A stretch of 21,564 nt of DNA from Desulfamplus sp. (GTDB lineage Bacteria; Desulfobacterota; Desulfobacteria; Desulfobacterales; Desulfobacteraceae), in NCBI GenBank assembly GCA_015233755.1, contig JADFXA010000009.1:1-21564 (forward strand), written 5' to 3'. The position numbers were made by a program, and so were the translations under genes. Under the pieces are notes generated by a model that saw only the letters and a list, made by a program, of their open reading frames with translations, ran no database searches and had not been told where the DNA came from. Numbering within the stretch: position 1 is the first letter of the stretch; each line of letters starts with the position of its first letter. Below, piece after piece: positions 1 to 6,991 of the stretch.

Positions 1-2
1 TT

Positions 3-260
3 ATTATTGAAATCTTGTCAGACACTACAGAAAGTTATGACAGAGGATTAAAGTTTACCCATTACAGGCTTCTTGAATCTCTTCAAGAATATATTTTAAT
101 CTCTCAGTATCATTGTCAGGTGGAAAAGTTTAAACGAGATAATGATAAAAAAGGTATCTGGATTTACTCATCTGTTGAAAATATTAATTCATCAGTAAAA
201 ATTGATTCTATTAATTGTGAGTTAGCTCTTTCAGAGGTTTATCATCGGGTGGAATTTTAA
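3..260 (+). CDS. Uma2 family endonuclease (DUF820), 3' part only
   Basis: The frame is open from the window edge and ends at TAA 258-260, so the 5' part of the gene lies outside. The visible 85 residues begin IIEILSDTTESYDRGLKFTH and continue to SLQEYILISQ. This matches the second half of Uma2/DUF820 proteins, whose restriction-endonuclease-like core typically reads 'EVLSPST..YDRG.KF..YR..PSL.EYVLV'. The family is related to PD-(D/E)XK nucleases and is often present in many copies per genome; its cellular role is poorly known. The catalytic acidic residues nearer the N terminus cannot be checked here. The gene ends 64 nt before selD and need not be functionally linked to it. The family call is by remembered motif and is fairly secure; the function is not. 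Confidence 0.75.
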   Translation: MIEILSDTTESYDRGLKFTHYRLLESLQEYILISQYHCQVEKFKRDNDKKGIWIYSSVENINSSVKIDSINCELALSEVYHRVEF

Positions 261-324
261 ATTTTATATAGACGTTGTAGTAAAGGTAAACCGTGGTATT
301 TTTTTGAGAGTTAGGAATATAACA

Positions 325-1476
325 ATGACAAACAAGCTAAATTCAGGACAGTCGCTCAATGAGCAAGAGCAAAAAATAGAACAAGTCCAATGTGAAAAAA
401 ATAAGGCAGATAAATCAAGAAGCTGTAGATATGCAAATTTAGATGTGAAATTAACAAAGAATGTAAAAGGGGCTGGTTGAGCTTCTAAACTTTCTCCAGA
501 GGATCTGGAGAGTGCTTTGTGTGGATTGCCGTTTCCTGTTGATGAAAATGTGCTTATCGGCATTGGAACTTCTGATGATGCGGGTGTCTATAAAATATCA
601 GATGAACTTGCCCTTATCCAGACAGTTGATTTTTTCACGCCAATTGTTGATGACCCTTTTGAGTTTGGTCTAATTGCTGCTGCTAATGCTCTTTCTGATG
701 TCTATGCAATGGGCGGTGTTCCTAAAACTGCCATGAATATTGTTGCGTTTCCTTTAGCAAAATTAGGTGGTGCTGTTTTGCGAGACGTTTTGTCAGGTGG
801 CATTGAGAAGCTTAAAGAGTCTGGCACGGTGCTTATCGGCGGACACAGCATTGATGATGATGAATTTAAATATGGTCTTTCTGTAACTGGATTTGTCCAC
901 CCTAAAAAAATACTTGCAAATCAAGGCCTTAAAGTTGGCGATTGTTTGATACTTACCAAACCTCTTGGAACTGGTATTATCAATACTGCAATTAAAGGTG
1001 GATTGGCTTCTCAATCTACTATTGATATGGCAGTTAGAATAATGGCAGCTCTCAATAAATATGCTGCTGAAATTATGACACAATTTCCAATTACAGCTTG
1101 CACAGATATTACAGGATTTGGCCTGCTTGGACATTTAGCAGAGATGATTGCAGGAACAGAAATTGGGATTAAAATTGACTCTTCTCTTGTGCCAATACTG
1201 CCTGAAACAGTTGATTTTGCATCAATGGGATTAGTTCCATCTGGCTCTCATCGTAACCGAAAATTTAGAGAGAATATGGTTGAGCTAAAATCAAATATCT
1301 CTCCTGTAATGAGAGATATTCTATTTGATCCACAAACTTCTGGGGGGCTTTTGATAGGTTGTCCTGAGAACCAAGCAGGAAATCTTGTAAAAATGTTGAT
1401 TGATAAAGGAGTTGAAGAGGCAGCAATTATTGGTCAAGTTCAAGAGAAAGTAAAACAGATAATTATAGTTGAATAA
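325..1476 (+). CDS. selD: Selenide, water dikinase SelD, itself a selenoprotein (UGA/Sec at codon 52)
   Basis: SelD makes selenophosphate from selenide and ATP, the selenium donor for selenocysteine and selenouridine synthesis. The frame from ATG 325 runs to TAA 1474-1476 with one internal UGA at 478-480. Around it the protein reads GAGUASKLSPE, matching the GAGCGCK active-site loop of E. coli SelD: Sec52 sits at the Cys17 position and Lys55 at the Lys20 position. A stem-loop follows directly (see SECIS). Downstream landmarks are GTSDDAGVY, QTVDFFTPIVDDPFEFG, AMGG, GGHSID, TDITGFGLLGHL and DPQTSGG, so all of SelD is present (383 residues). ATG 325 is chosen because AGGA (about 315) precedes it. 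This leaves a 51-residue polar stretch before Sec, longer than the 16 residues in E. coli. An in-frame GTG at 445 would give the usual length but has no Shine-Dalgarno. yedF follows 17 nt later, so the two are probably co-transcribed. Confidence 0.93.
478..518 (+). promoter_or_regulatory. Bacterial SECIS element for Sec insertion in selD
   Basis: The UGA codon (478-480) is followed by a perfect 8-bp stem, TCTCCAGA (493-500) with TCTGGAGA (504-511). The apical loop is GGA, or AGGAT if the last A-U pair is left open. Two G residues (501-502) start the loop about 21 nt after the UGA. This fits the bacterial SECIS rule of a small apical loop with a G in its first positions, roughly 16-37 nt from the UGA. 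The stem can extend with a U492-G512 wobble, C490-G514 and AAA 487-489 with UUU 516-518. SelB is expected to bind it. The hairpin lies inside the coding sequence, as bacterial SECIS elements do. Confidence 0.85.
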
Positions 1477-1493
1477 ATAGGGGAAAAACGATC

Positions 1494-2123
1494 ATGTCAG
1501 AGACAATTGATGCACGAGGGCTGTCATGCCCAACGCCTGTTTTGATGGCAAAAAAAACAGTAGATGCTGATAGCAATCTTCAAGAGATTACAGTTATTGT
1601 TGATAACGAAGCCTCTATGGAGAATGTTTCAAGATTTTTAACATCAAAAAACTTTAATGTAGAGATCTTTTCAGAGGGAAGCGATTTTAAAATAGTTGGA
1701 AAAGCAGATAGCTCTGGAGCAGTATCAACATCAAAGCAGTCAATTAGTAAAAGTGAGCCATCAATAGAAGTTACAGATTCTCATAAACAAAAAATTTTAG
1801 TTTTTGCAGCAACTGATAGAGTTGGATTTGGTGATGATGAGCTTGGTAAAAAACTTATGGTAAGTTTTCTCAAAACTATTAAAGAGATGGGAGATGAGCT
1901 TTGGAGATTAGTATTTGTTAATAATGGAGTGAAACTTACAGTTGAAGGCTCTGCTGTTTTGGAAGATTTATTGGAGTACGAGAGAGATGGTTTAAAAATT
2001 ATGGTTTGCGGAACATGCCTTACCCACTTTAATCTATTAGATGCAAAAAAAGTGGGTGAAACTACAAATATGCTTGATATTGTAACAGCAATGCAACTTG
2101 CAGATAAGGTTATTAATATTTGA
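1494..2123 (+). CDS. yedF: Selenium metabolism protein YedF (TusA-like domain plus DsrE-like domain)
   Basis: This 209-residue protein has two parts. Residues 1-70 are a TusA/SirA-like domain with the family motif DARGLSCPTPVLMAKK, where Cys12 is the expected persulfide or perselenide carrier residue. Residues 98-209 form a DsrE/DsrF-like domain carrying a CGTC motif (Cys172, Cys175). This architecture is that of the putative selenium-metabolism YedF family (TIGR03527), found next to selD in many genomes. It may carry reduced selenium to SelD, but that role is inferred from context and is not proven for this family. A polar Ser/Lys-rich linker (about 71-97) joins the domains. An AGGGG (1479-1483) stands about 10 nt before ATG 1494. 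The 17-nt gap to selD supports one operon, which ends at a strong palindrome just after the stop. Confidence 0.9.
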   Translation: MSETIDARGLSCPTPVLMAKKTVDADSNLQEITVIVDNEASMENVSRFLTSKNFNVEIFSEGSDFKIVGKADSSGAVSTSKQSISKSEPSIEVTDSHKQKILVFAATDRVGFGDDELGKKLMVSFLKTIKEMGDELWRLVFVNNGVKLTVEGSAVLEDLLEYERDGLKIMVCGTCLTHFNLLDAKKVGETTNMLDIVTAMQLADKVINI

Positions 2124-2127
2124 AAGA

Positions 2128-2164
2128 GTAGATTTGACAACTTTTAAATAGTTGTCAAATCTAC
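2128..2164. terminator. Perfect 15-bp palindrome between convergent genes, probable bidirectional terminator
   Basis: GTAGATTTGACAACT (2128-2142) is exactly complementary to AGTTGTCAAATCTAC (2150-2164), with a 7-nt loop. It lies between the stop of yedF (+) and the stop of korB (-), where a shared terminator is expected. There is no clean T-run after it on the + strand (CATAAAAATTTT follows), so it may work as a weak or factor-assisted terminator, or as an mRNA 3'-end protector. Confidence 0.65.
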
Positions 2165-2179
2165 ATAAAAATTTTAAAT

Positions 2180-3025
2180 TTAAAAAACGGCTGCGGTTTT
2201 TTCTCCATCAAATGGGTATGATATTAAAGTTCTATCTTGCAATACTCCAATTCTGCTATGAAAAGGAGTTGATTCTTTTTGGTAAAAGAGCCCAGTTGGT
2301 ATTCTCTCTCCCCACTCTAAAGATAACATAATCGCCTTTGCAAGATCAGAAGGGTCATGCCCAATAGATTGAATGTCATAAACTCTATCTTTATACCACT
2401 GATGAGTATTGATTTTATTAAATGATACGCAAGGTTGGAGGATATCAACCAATGCAAAACCTCTGTAGTTCATAGCCTGTTTAATAAGCTCTTTAAGCTG
2501 TTCAGGTTCACCAGAAAAGCCTCTTGCTGCAAATCCTGCACCAGAACCAAGTGCAGTTGCAAGAGGGTTAAACGGAGAGGAAGTTACTCCATGTTTTTGA
2601 AGTTTTGTAACCATTCCAAGTGCAGATGTTGGTGAGGCCTGCCCTTTAGTCAAGCCATAAACCTGATTGTTGTGAACAAGCAGGGTAATATCAATATTTC
2701 TTCTGATTGCTGCAAGAAAGTGATTTCCCCCTTCACCGTAGCAATCACCATCCCCAGAATTGACCACAATGTTTAGATCGTGATTTGCAATCTTTGCTCC
2801 AGTTGCAACTGCTAATGCCCTTCCATGAAGGCAGTGGAACAGATTTCCCTTCATAAAATGCGGAGTTTTGCCACCCTGCCCAATTCCAGATACAAATAAA
2901 ATTTTTTCAGGTGGAATATTAAGTTCTGCAAATGTCTGTTTCATAGCTTTTTGAATAAGAAAATTACCGCAGCCTGGACACCATTTATTTTCAAAATCAT
3001 TATCATAATCTTTAGGTTCAACCAT
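2180..3025 (-). CDS. korB: 2-oxoacid:ferredoxin oxidoreductase, beta subunit (KorB-like)
   Basis: This thiamine-diphosphate subunit oxidatively decarboxylates a 2-oxoacid to acyl-CoA and reduces ferredoxin, together with the alpha/gamma product of the upstream gene. Evidence in the 281 residues is WCPGCG near the N terminus (Cys16, Cys19), LHGRALAVATGAK (66-78), the TPP/Mg motif SGDGD with HNNQVYGLTKGQ (118-129), and LQPCVSFN with Cys199. These are hallmarks of the compact two-subunit KorAB type. The family's SGIGCS loop reads SGIGQGGK here, so Gln50 stands where many relatives have an iron-sulfur ligand Cys. The substrate is uncertain: 2-oxoglutarate is the usual label, but pyruvate or branched-chain oxoacids are possible. 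AAGGAA lies about 9 nt before the ATG at 3025. The gene lies 126 nt downstream of korA on the same strand. Confidence 0.88.
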   Translation of the reverse strand: MVEPKDYDNDFENKWCPGCGNFLIQKAMKQTFAELNIPPEKILFVSGIGQGGKTPHFMKGNLFHCLHGRALAVATGAKIANHDLNIVVNSGDGDCYGEGGNHFLAAIRRNIDITLLVHNNQVYGLTKGQASPTSALGMVTKLQKHGVTSSPFNPLATALGSGAGFAARGFSGEPEQLKELIKQAMNYRGFALVDILQPCVSFNKINTHQWYKDRVYDIQSIGHDPSDLAKAIMLSLEWGERIPTGLFYQKESTPFHSRIGVLQDRTLISYPFDGEKTAAVF

Positions 3026-3070
3026 TTTTGCTGTTCCTTATAATCTTAAACGTAGATGAATATAACAACA

Positions 3071-3098
3071 GTAGAGAGACATGTCAGTGCATCTCTAC
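3071..3098. other. Small hairpin in the korA-korB gap
   Basis: GTAGAGA (3071-3077) pairs with TCTCTAC (3092-3098) around a 14-nt loop that contains the palindrome ACATGT. It sits in the 126-nt space between korA and korB. It has no adjacent T-run, so it could be an mRNA processing or attenuation structure, or chance. Confidence 0.3.
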
Positions 3099-3151
3099 AT
3101 TCATATTTATTAAATATAATTGATCAACTAACTTTCTTGAATGATTAGGTT

Positions 3152-4954
3152 TCACGATATTGTCTCAAGTGCTTTATCTACAATATACTGAGCGTAAAAT
3201 GGTCTGCCATCAATTTTAAGAATTGAGGCATGATAAATAATGCCTGTCTCTTGGGTAATCAATTTGCCCATCTGACAGTTTGAATTTTGCTCAACCATGA
3301 TAAGTTTTTTATTGGCAATTAGCGGCTTTAAACTTTCTGCATCCATAGGCCATATATCTTTAAATATAATATAGCCAAAATTTATTCCTCTTTCTTTTGC
3401 TCTTTCATCTAATTTTAAAATCTCATACGCTTCAATAATCGGACCTTTTGATGAGCCCCAGCCAGTTAGAAAAAATTGATTGTCAGCCTCTTTAGGATAT
3501 ATTATTTCGGGTAACTCCATCTCCTTTTTCATAGCAGCAAGTTTTGAGTTGCGCTTATTGCTCATATTGACTTTATTTTTTGCATCTTCACTGATTTCGC
3601 CTTTTTCGTTATGTTCATTTCCTGTAACTCTAACCATTATATTTCCCATACATGGCAAAGCTCTTGGTGAAATTCCGCTATCTGTTATCGAATAACGTTT
3701 GTATGTATCAGGTGATTGCGATAAAGAGTCAGAAGCCTTTAAATTATCTTCATTGAGAATAAACCTTTCAACATCCTTATCCACTTTAAAAAAGTTTTGC
3801 TGGGTAACTTGCGATGTTGCAAGAAATTGATCTAACATAATAATTGCAGGTACTTGATATTTCTCAGATAGATAAAATGCTTTTTTAACTGATTCAAAAG
3901 TCTCAGAAGGTGTGCCAGGAGCAAGGACAAATCTTGGGAAATCATCTTGTGAGGCATTTATAACAAACAAAAGATCTGGTTGAGCGGTTCTTGTTGGCAG
4001 TCCTGTTGCTGGTCCGGGTCTTTGAGAGTCTACAATAACTAAAGGCGTTTCGGTCATTGCTGCAATGCCTAAACCTTCGGTCATTAAACAAAAGCCGCCA
4101 CCAGAAGTGGAGGTCATTGAACGAACGCCAGCAAATGAAGCACCAATTGCCATATTGACCGCTGCAATCTCATCTTCTGCCTGTTCAACAACAATAGGTA
4201 ATTTACCAGAGTAAGGAACAACACTTGCAATTACACCAGTTGCTGGGCTCATAGGATAAAATGGAAAAAAACGGCAATCTGACGCAAGAGCACCAAGTCC
4301 TGCCGCCTTTGCCCCGCTTATAACAATGCGGTCTGTTTTGGTTGGTTTCCAGTCAAATTGTTTATGGTAACGCACTGTTCCAGCAGCTTCGTATCCTTTT
4401 TGTGCAGCAGTGATGTTAAGATTAATAACACTTTCACCTTTAGCTTTAAATTTTTTGACAAGAAGCTCTTTTAACATATCAAATGGTGTGCCAAGAACAG
4501 CAAAAATACAACCAGCGGCAACGGTATTTGCTGTGATTAATCCCCCAGCCTCTTTTGCAAGTCTGTTTAGTGAGATTCTAAGGACATTATCACTTTTGCA
4601 CCCCTCTAAATCTGCCTCTGAACAGCTATTTTCATCAATATCTGCATTGCTATCACTCTTATTTTCTGCGTTTAAGATAACAAGGCTATCAGGAAGAAGA
4701 GTTGCCTTATTTAGATTCATTGTTCTTTGATCAATTGCAACTAAAATATCTGGTATATGACCGGGTGCTATTAACTGTTCGTTACTTATTCTAAGAAGAT
4801 TAAAGCTGTGTCCTCCCCGAATTCTTGACTCAAAATCATCAATGGAGAATGTAAAAAGCCCAGCACTGTGGCACACTTCGGCAAGAAGAGAGCCAATCGT
4901 CTGAATTCCTTGACCAGCTTCTCCTCCAATTTTTACTGTAATGTTTGTTCTCAT
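3152..4954 (-). CDS. korA: 2-oxoacid:ferredoxin oxidoreductase, fused gamma/alpha subunit (KorA-like)
   Basis: The 600-residue protein partners the beta subunit encoded just downstream. Residues 1 to about 195 form the gamma-like domain, starting ITVKIGGEAGQGIQTIGSLL and including SRIRGGHSFNLLRIS. Residues about 207-390 are the alpha pyrimidine-binding domain, with FPFYPMSPATG, VVEQAEDEIAAVNMAIGASFAG and TSTSGGGFCLMTEGLG. Residues about 490-600 are the transketolase C-like domain. The gamma-alpha fusion of about 600 residues is typical of the two-subunit KorAB enzymes, which lack a separate polyferredoxin subunit; none is encoded nearby. Two polar low-complexity inserts are visible, at about 97-123 (Asn/Asp/Ser/Glu-rich) and 445-471 (Lys/Asn/Glu-rich). 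The ATG at 4954 is preceded by AAAGGGG at a spacing of about 11 nt. The gene lies downstream of proC with a large palindrome between them. Substrate specificity is not evident from sequence. Confidence 0.9.
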   Translation of the reverse strand: MRTNITVKIGGEAGQGIQTIGSLLAEVCHSAGLFTFSIDDFESRIRGGHSFNLLRISNEQLIAPGHIPDILVAIDQRTMNLNKATLLPDSLVILNAENKSDSNADIDENSCSEADLEGCKSDNVLRISLNRLAKEAGGLITANTVAAGCIFAVLGTPFDMLKELLVKKFKAKGESVINLNITAAQKGYEAAGTVRYHKQFDWKPTKTDRIVISGAKAAGLGALASDCRFFPFYPMSPATGVIASVVPYSGKLPIVVEQAEDEIAAVNMAIGASFAGVRSMTSTSGGGFCLMTEGLGIAAMTETPLVIVDSQRPGPATGLPTRTAQPDLLFVINASQDDFPRFVLAPGTPSETFESVKKAFYLSEKYQVPAIIMLDQFLATSQVTQQNFFKVDKDVERFILNEDNLKASDSLSQSPDTYKRYSITDSGISPRALPCMGNIMVRVTGNEHNEKGEISEDAKNKVNMSNKRNSKLAAMKKEMELPEIIYPKEADNQFFLTGWGSSKGPIIEAYEILKLDERAKERGINFGYIIFKDIWPMDAESLKPLIANKKLIMVEQNSNCQMGKLITQETGIIYHASILKIDGRPFYAQYIVDKALETIS

Positions 4955-4998
4955 TATTTTATCGCCCCTTTAAGGAGTTGTTTTTTTGTAAAATAAAT

Positions 4999-5127
4999 TA
5001 ATTAGTGATGTTATGCACTAATTTGCCCCACCCCCTTTCCCCCTCCCCATAATGAGAGAGGGAAATAATATACTCCCTCACCTTTGGGGAGGGCTGGGGA
5101 GGGGCTTTGCATAACATGACTTAATTA
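4999..5127. repeat. GC-rich palindromic element, copy 1, with complementary flanks
   Basis: The core at 5025-5105 starts GCCCCACCCCC and ends GGGGAGGGCTGGGGAGGGGC. Its two ends are imperfectly complementary, and an inner small stem is formed by GAGGGA with TCCCTC. A related core occurs at 17574-17649 in the same orientation. The flanks are also inverted repeats: ATGTTATGCA (5008-5017) pairs with TGCATAACAT (5108-5117), and TAATTA pairs with TAATTA outside these. The whole 129-nt stretch could fold as one long hairpin. Its right end covers the stop codon of proC. It fits a REP-like or MITE-like palindrome and may end or protect the proC transcript. Confidence 0.8.
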
Positions 5128-5978
5128 GATTTTCCATTATTGTTCTCAAAATTTTGGATCATTATCTTTCCAAGTTCCATAGAGCGGTTAGTTGCAGATT
5201 CAATGGCATTTATTATTGTTGTTCTAAGCCCCCCAGCTTCAAGAGTATGAATACCAGCAATTGCTGTTCCTCCGGGTGAGGTAACTCTATCTTTAAGCTG
5301 TCCAGGATGCTCTTTGGATTCTAAAAGCATCTTTGCAGCTCCAAGAATAGTCTGGCTTGAAAGCAGAAGTGAATCTTTTCTTGAGAGACCCATTTTAACC
5401 CCAGCATCAGCCATTGCATCAACAATCATAAAAATATATGCAGGACCGCTGCCGCTAAGTCCAGTAAAAGCATCCATTAAAATATTTTCTTCTATAAAGA
5501 CACTTATACCAACAGAATCAAAAATTGCCTTTGCAAGTTCAATGTCACCCTCTTCAACATATTGCCCAGCAGCGATTGCAGTGGCGCTTGCCTTGACAAA
5601 AGCACATATATTTGGCATCACTCGAATAAGCCTTAGCTCTTTATGAAGACCTGATGCAATTGCGGCTAATGGAACTCCAGCAGCAATGGAGATTATAAGT
5701 TTTGATCGATCTAAAGCACTTGAAGTCTGTTTTAAAACTTTGCCAAGAATCTGAGGTTTTGTTGCATATATAATTATGTCTGATCGTTCAGCAACTTCCA
5801 TATTGCTTGTTGTAGTCAGAACGCCATATTTTTCACGTATCTCCTTTAAAGGCTCTTTACGAACATCTGAACAGATGATATTTTCACGATTAGTTGCCTC
5901 TGACATGACAAGACCACTTATTAGTGCCTCTCCCATGTTTCCACTTCCAATAAAACCGATTTTTTTGTCTTTCAGCAT
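5121..5978 (-). CDS. proC: Pyrroline-5-carboxylate reductase
   Basis: ProC reduces 1-pyrroline-5-carboxylate to proline with NAD(P)H in the cytosol, the last step of proline synthesis. The 285 residues show the N-terminal Rossmann motif IGFIGSGNMGEALISGL (7-23) and the conserved ATKPQ and VMPN elements. The C-terminal dimerisation and active-site block is present: SGSGPAYIF (175-183), DAGVKMGL (191-198), TSPGGTAIAG (233-242) and LEAGGLR (246-252). The length is usual for the family (about 270-285). ATG 5978 is preceded by AAGGAG at about 10 nt. The gene diverges from the TIGR02757 gene across a 180-nt region. It is on the same strand as korA and korB, but the palindromic element in between makes a single transcript uncertain. 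Confidence 0.95.
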   Translation of the reverse strand: MLKDKKIGFIGSGNMGEALISGLVMSEATNRENIICSDVRKEPLKEIREKYGVLTTTSNMEVAERSDIIIYATKPQILGKVLKQTSSALDRSKLIISIAAGVPLAAIASGLHKELRLIRVMPNICAFVKASATAIAAGQYVEEGDIELAKAIFDSVGISVFIEENILMDAFTGLSGSGPAYIFMIVDAMADAGVKMGLSRKDSLLLSSQTILGAAKMLLESKEHPGQLKDRVTSPGGTAIAGIHTLEAGGLRTTIINAIESATNRSMELGKIMIQNFENNNGKSN

Positions 5979-6059
5979 GATTAATGCACTCCTTAAGAAT
6001 TGTGGGACGCCTATTTAGAATAACCCTACTTTTATATAAAAACTAAATCATATTAAATA

Positions 6060-6087
6060 TTGACACTCTTTTAAGTCAAGATAAATT
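6060..6087 (+). promoter_or_regulatory. Candidate sigma-70 promoter for the TIGR02757-eptA operon
   Basis: TTGACA (6060-6065) is a perfect -35 hexamer, followed after 16 nt by TAAATT (6082-6087), a partial -10 match. It lies in the divergent region between proC and the gene at 6159, about 70 nt before that start codon. An AAGGA (6141-6145) sits before the ATG at a rather long spacing of about 13 nt. Assigned by hexamer match only. Confidence 0.4.
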
Positions 6088-6158
6088 GTCAGCTATTTAA
6101 GAGGAATTACAACTTACAAAATCAAAATAAAATCAAATATAAGGACAATGTAACTTTT

Positions 6159-6977
6159 ATGGATTGTGATAAAAAAAACTATGATAAAGATAAACTCTGT
6201 AAACAGTTAGAATATATTTATTTAACTTACAATAAAAAAGAGTATATCCACCCTGATCCACTTGAATTCCTTTATAATTATCCTGACCCAAAAGATCGTG
6301 AAATAGCAGCTCTTATTGCTTCATCACTAGCCTATGGTAGAGTTGAGCAGATTCTTAAACATGTTGGATTAGTATTTGATATAATGGGTAAATCTCTTTA
6401 TGAATATTTAATGCAAAACAGTGAGCAAAGTATTGTTGAGTCTTTCAAAGAGTTTAGATATAGATTCACTAACTCTGAACATATCTCATCTTTTTTAATT
6501 GGTATTAAGGCTGTTATGAAAGAGAGTGGTTCATTGAAAAAATTCTTTTTAAGTGCAATAACAGAGGAAGATCAAAACATTATTCCAGCATTGACACGAT
6601 TTGTTAAAAAAATTACTGAGAAAGGCAATTGTGGAAACCTTGCTCCAAACCCTGAAAAAGGGAGTGCATGTAAAAGAAACAATCTATTTTTGAGATGGAT
6701 GATAAGAAAAGATAATGTTGATCCGGGAGGCTGGGACGAAATCCCCTCTTCAATGCTCATTGTTCCTTTGGATACCCACATGCATCACGCGGGAAAGATT
6801 CTTGGATTTACAAAACGAGGGCAAGCAGATATGAAAACAGCTCTTGAGATTACAGACGGTTTTAGGCAAATATGCCCAGATGATCCTATAAAGTACGATT
6901 TTTCTTTAACCCGATTTGGTATTCACCCTGATATGGACTTTAGTGAACTTGAATTTATAGTAGGTTCAAAGATTTAA
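6159..6977 (+). CDS. TIGR02757 family protein (DUF2400), function unknown
   Basis: The 272-residue protein carries the family landmarks. These are HPDPLEFLYNYPDPKDREIAA near residues 31-51, SSLAYGRVEQIL (55-66), GSACKRNNLFLRWMIRKDNVDPGGW from about 168, PLDTHMHH (203-210), and a C-terminal stretch ending in DFSLTRFGIHPD. This is the TIGR02757/DUF2400 family, conserved in many bacteria with no established function. The 'LDTH' motif and helical character recall helix-hairpin-helix DNA glycosylases, but that link is my impression and not shown here. The length is normal and no key block is missing. The gene is first in a tight five-gene run, 14 nt before the phosphoethanolamine transferase gene. 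Nothing else in the operon explains its role. Confidence 0.85.
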   Translation: MDCDKKNYDKDKLCKQLEYIYLTYNKKEYIHPDPLEFLYNYPDPKDREIAALIASSLAYGRVEQILKHVGLVFDIMGKSLYEYLMQNSEQSIVESFKEFRYRFTNSEHISSFLIGIKAVMKESGSLKKFFLSAITEEDQNIIPALTRFVKKITEKGNCGNLAPNPEKGSACKRNNLFLRWMIRKDNVDPGGWDEIPSSMLIVPLDTHMHHAGKILGFTKRGQADMKTALEITDGFRQICPDDPIKYDFSLTRFGIHPDMDFSELEFIVGSKI

Positions 6978-6991
6978 TAATAACGTAAATT

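Noticed and set aside
478..480. The TGA could be a nonsense mutation making selD a pseudogene, with translation restarting near 517.
   Set aside because: The codon is exactly at the catalytic Cys/Sec site, the frame is conserved on both sides, and a SECIS-type hairpin follows at the right distance.
264..563. A 99-residue - strand frame over the start of selD.
   Set aside because: It is antisense to the Sec region of selD, with no ribosome site or recognisable family.
4999..5127. A CRISPR fragment, or an insertion sequence with an encoded transposase.
   Set aside because: There are no regularly spaced repeats, and no coding frame fits within the element. It is a single palindromic unit.
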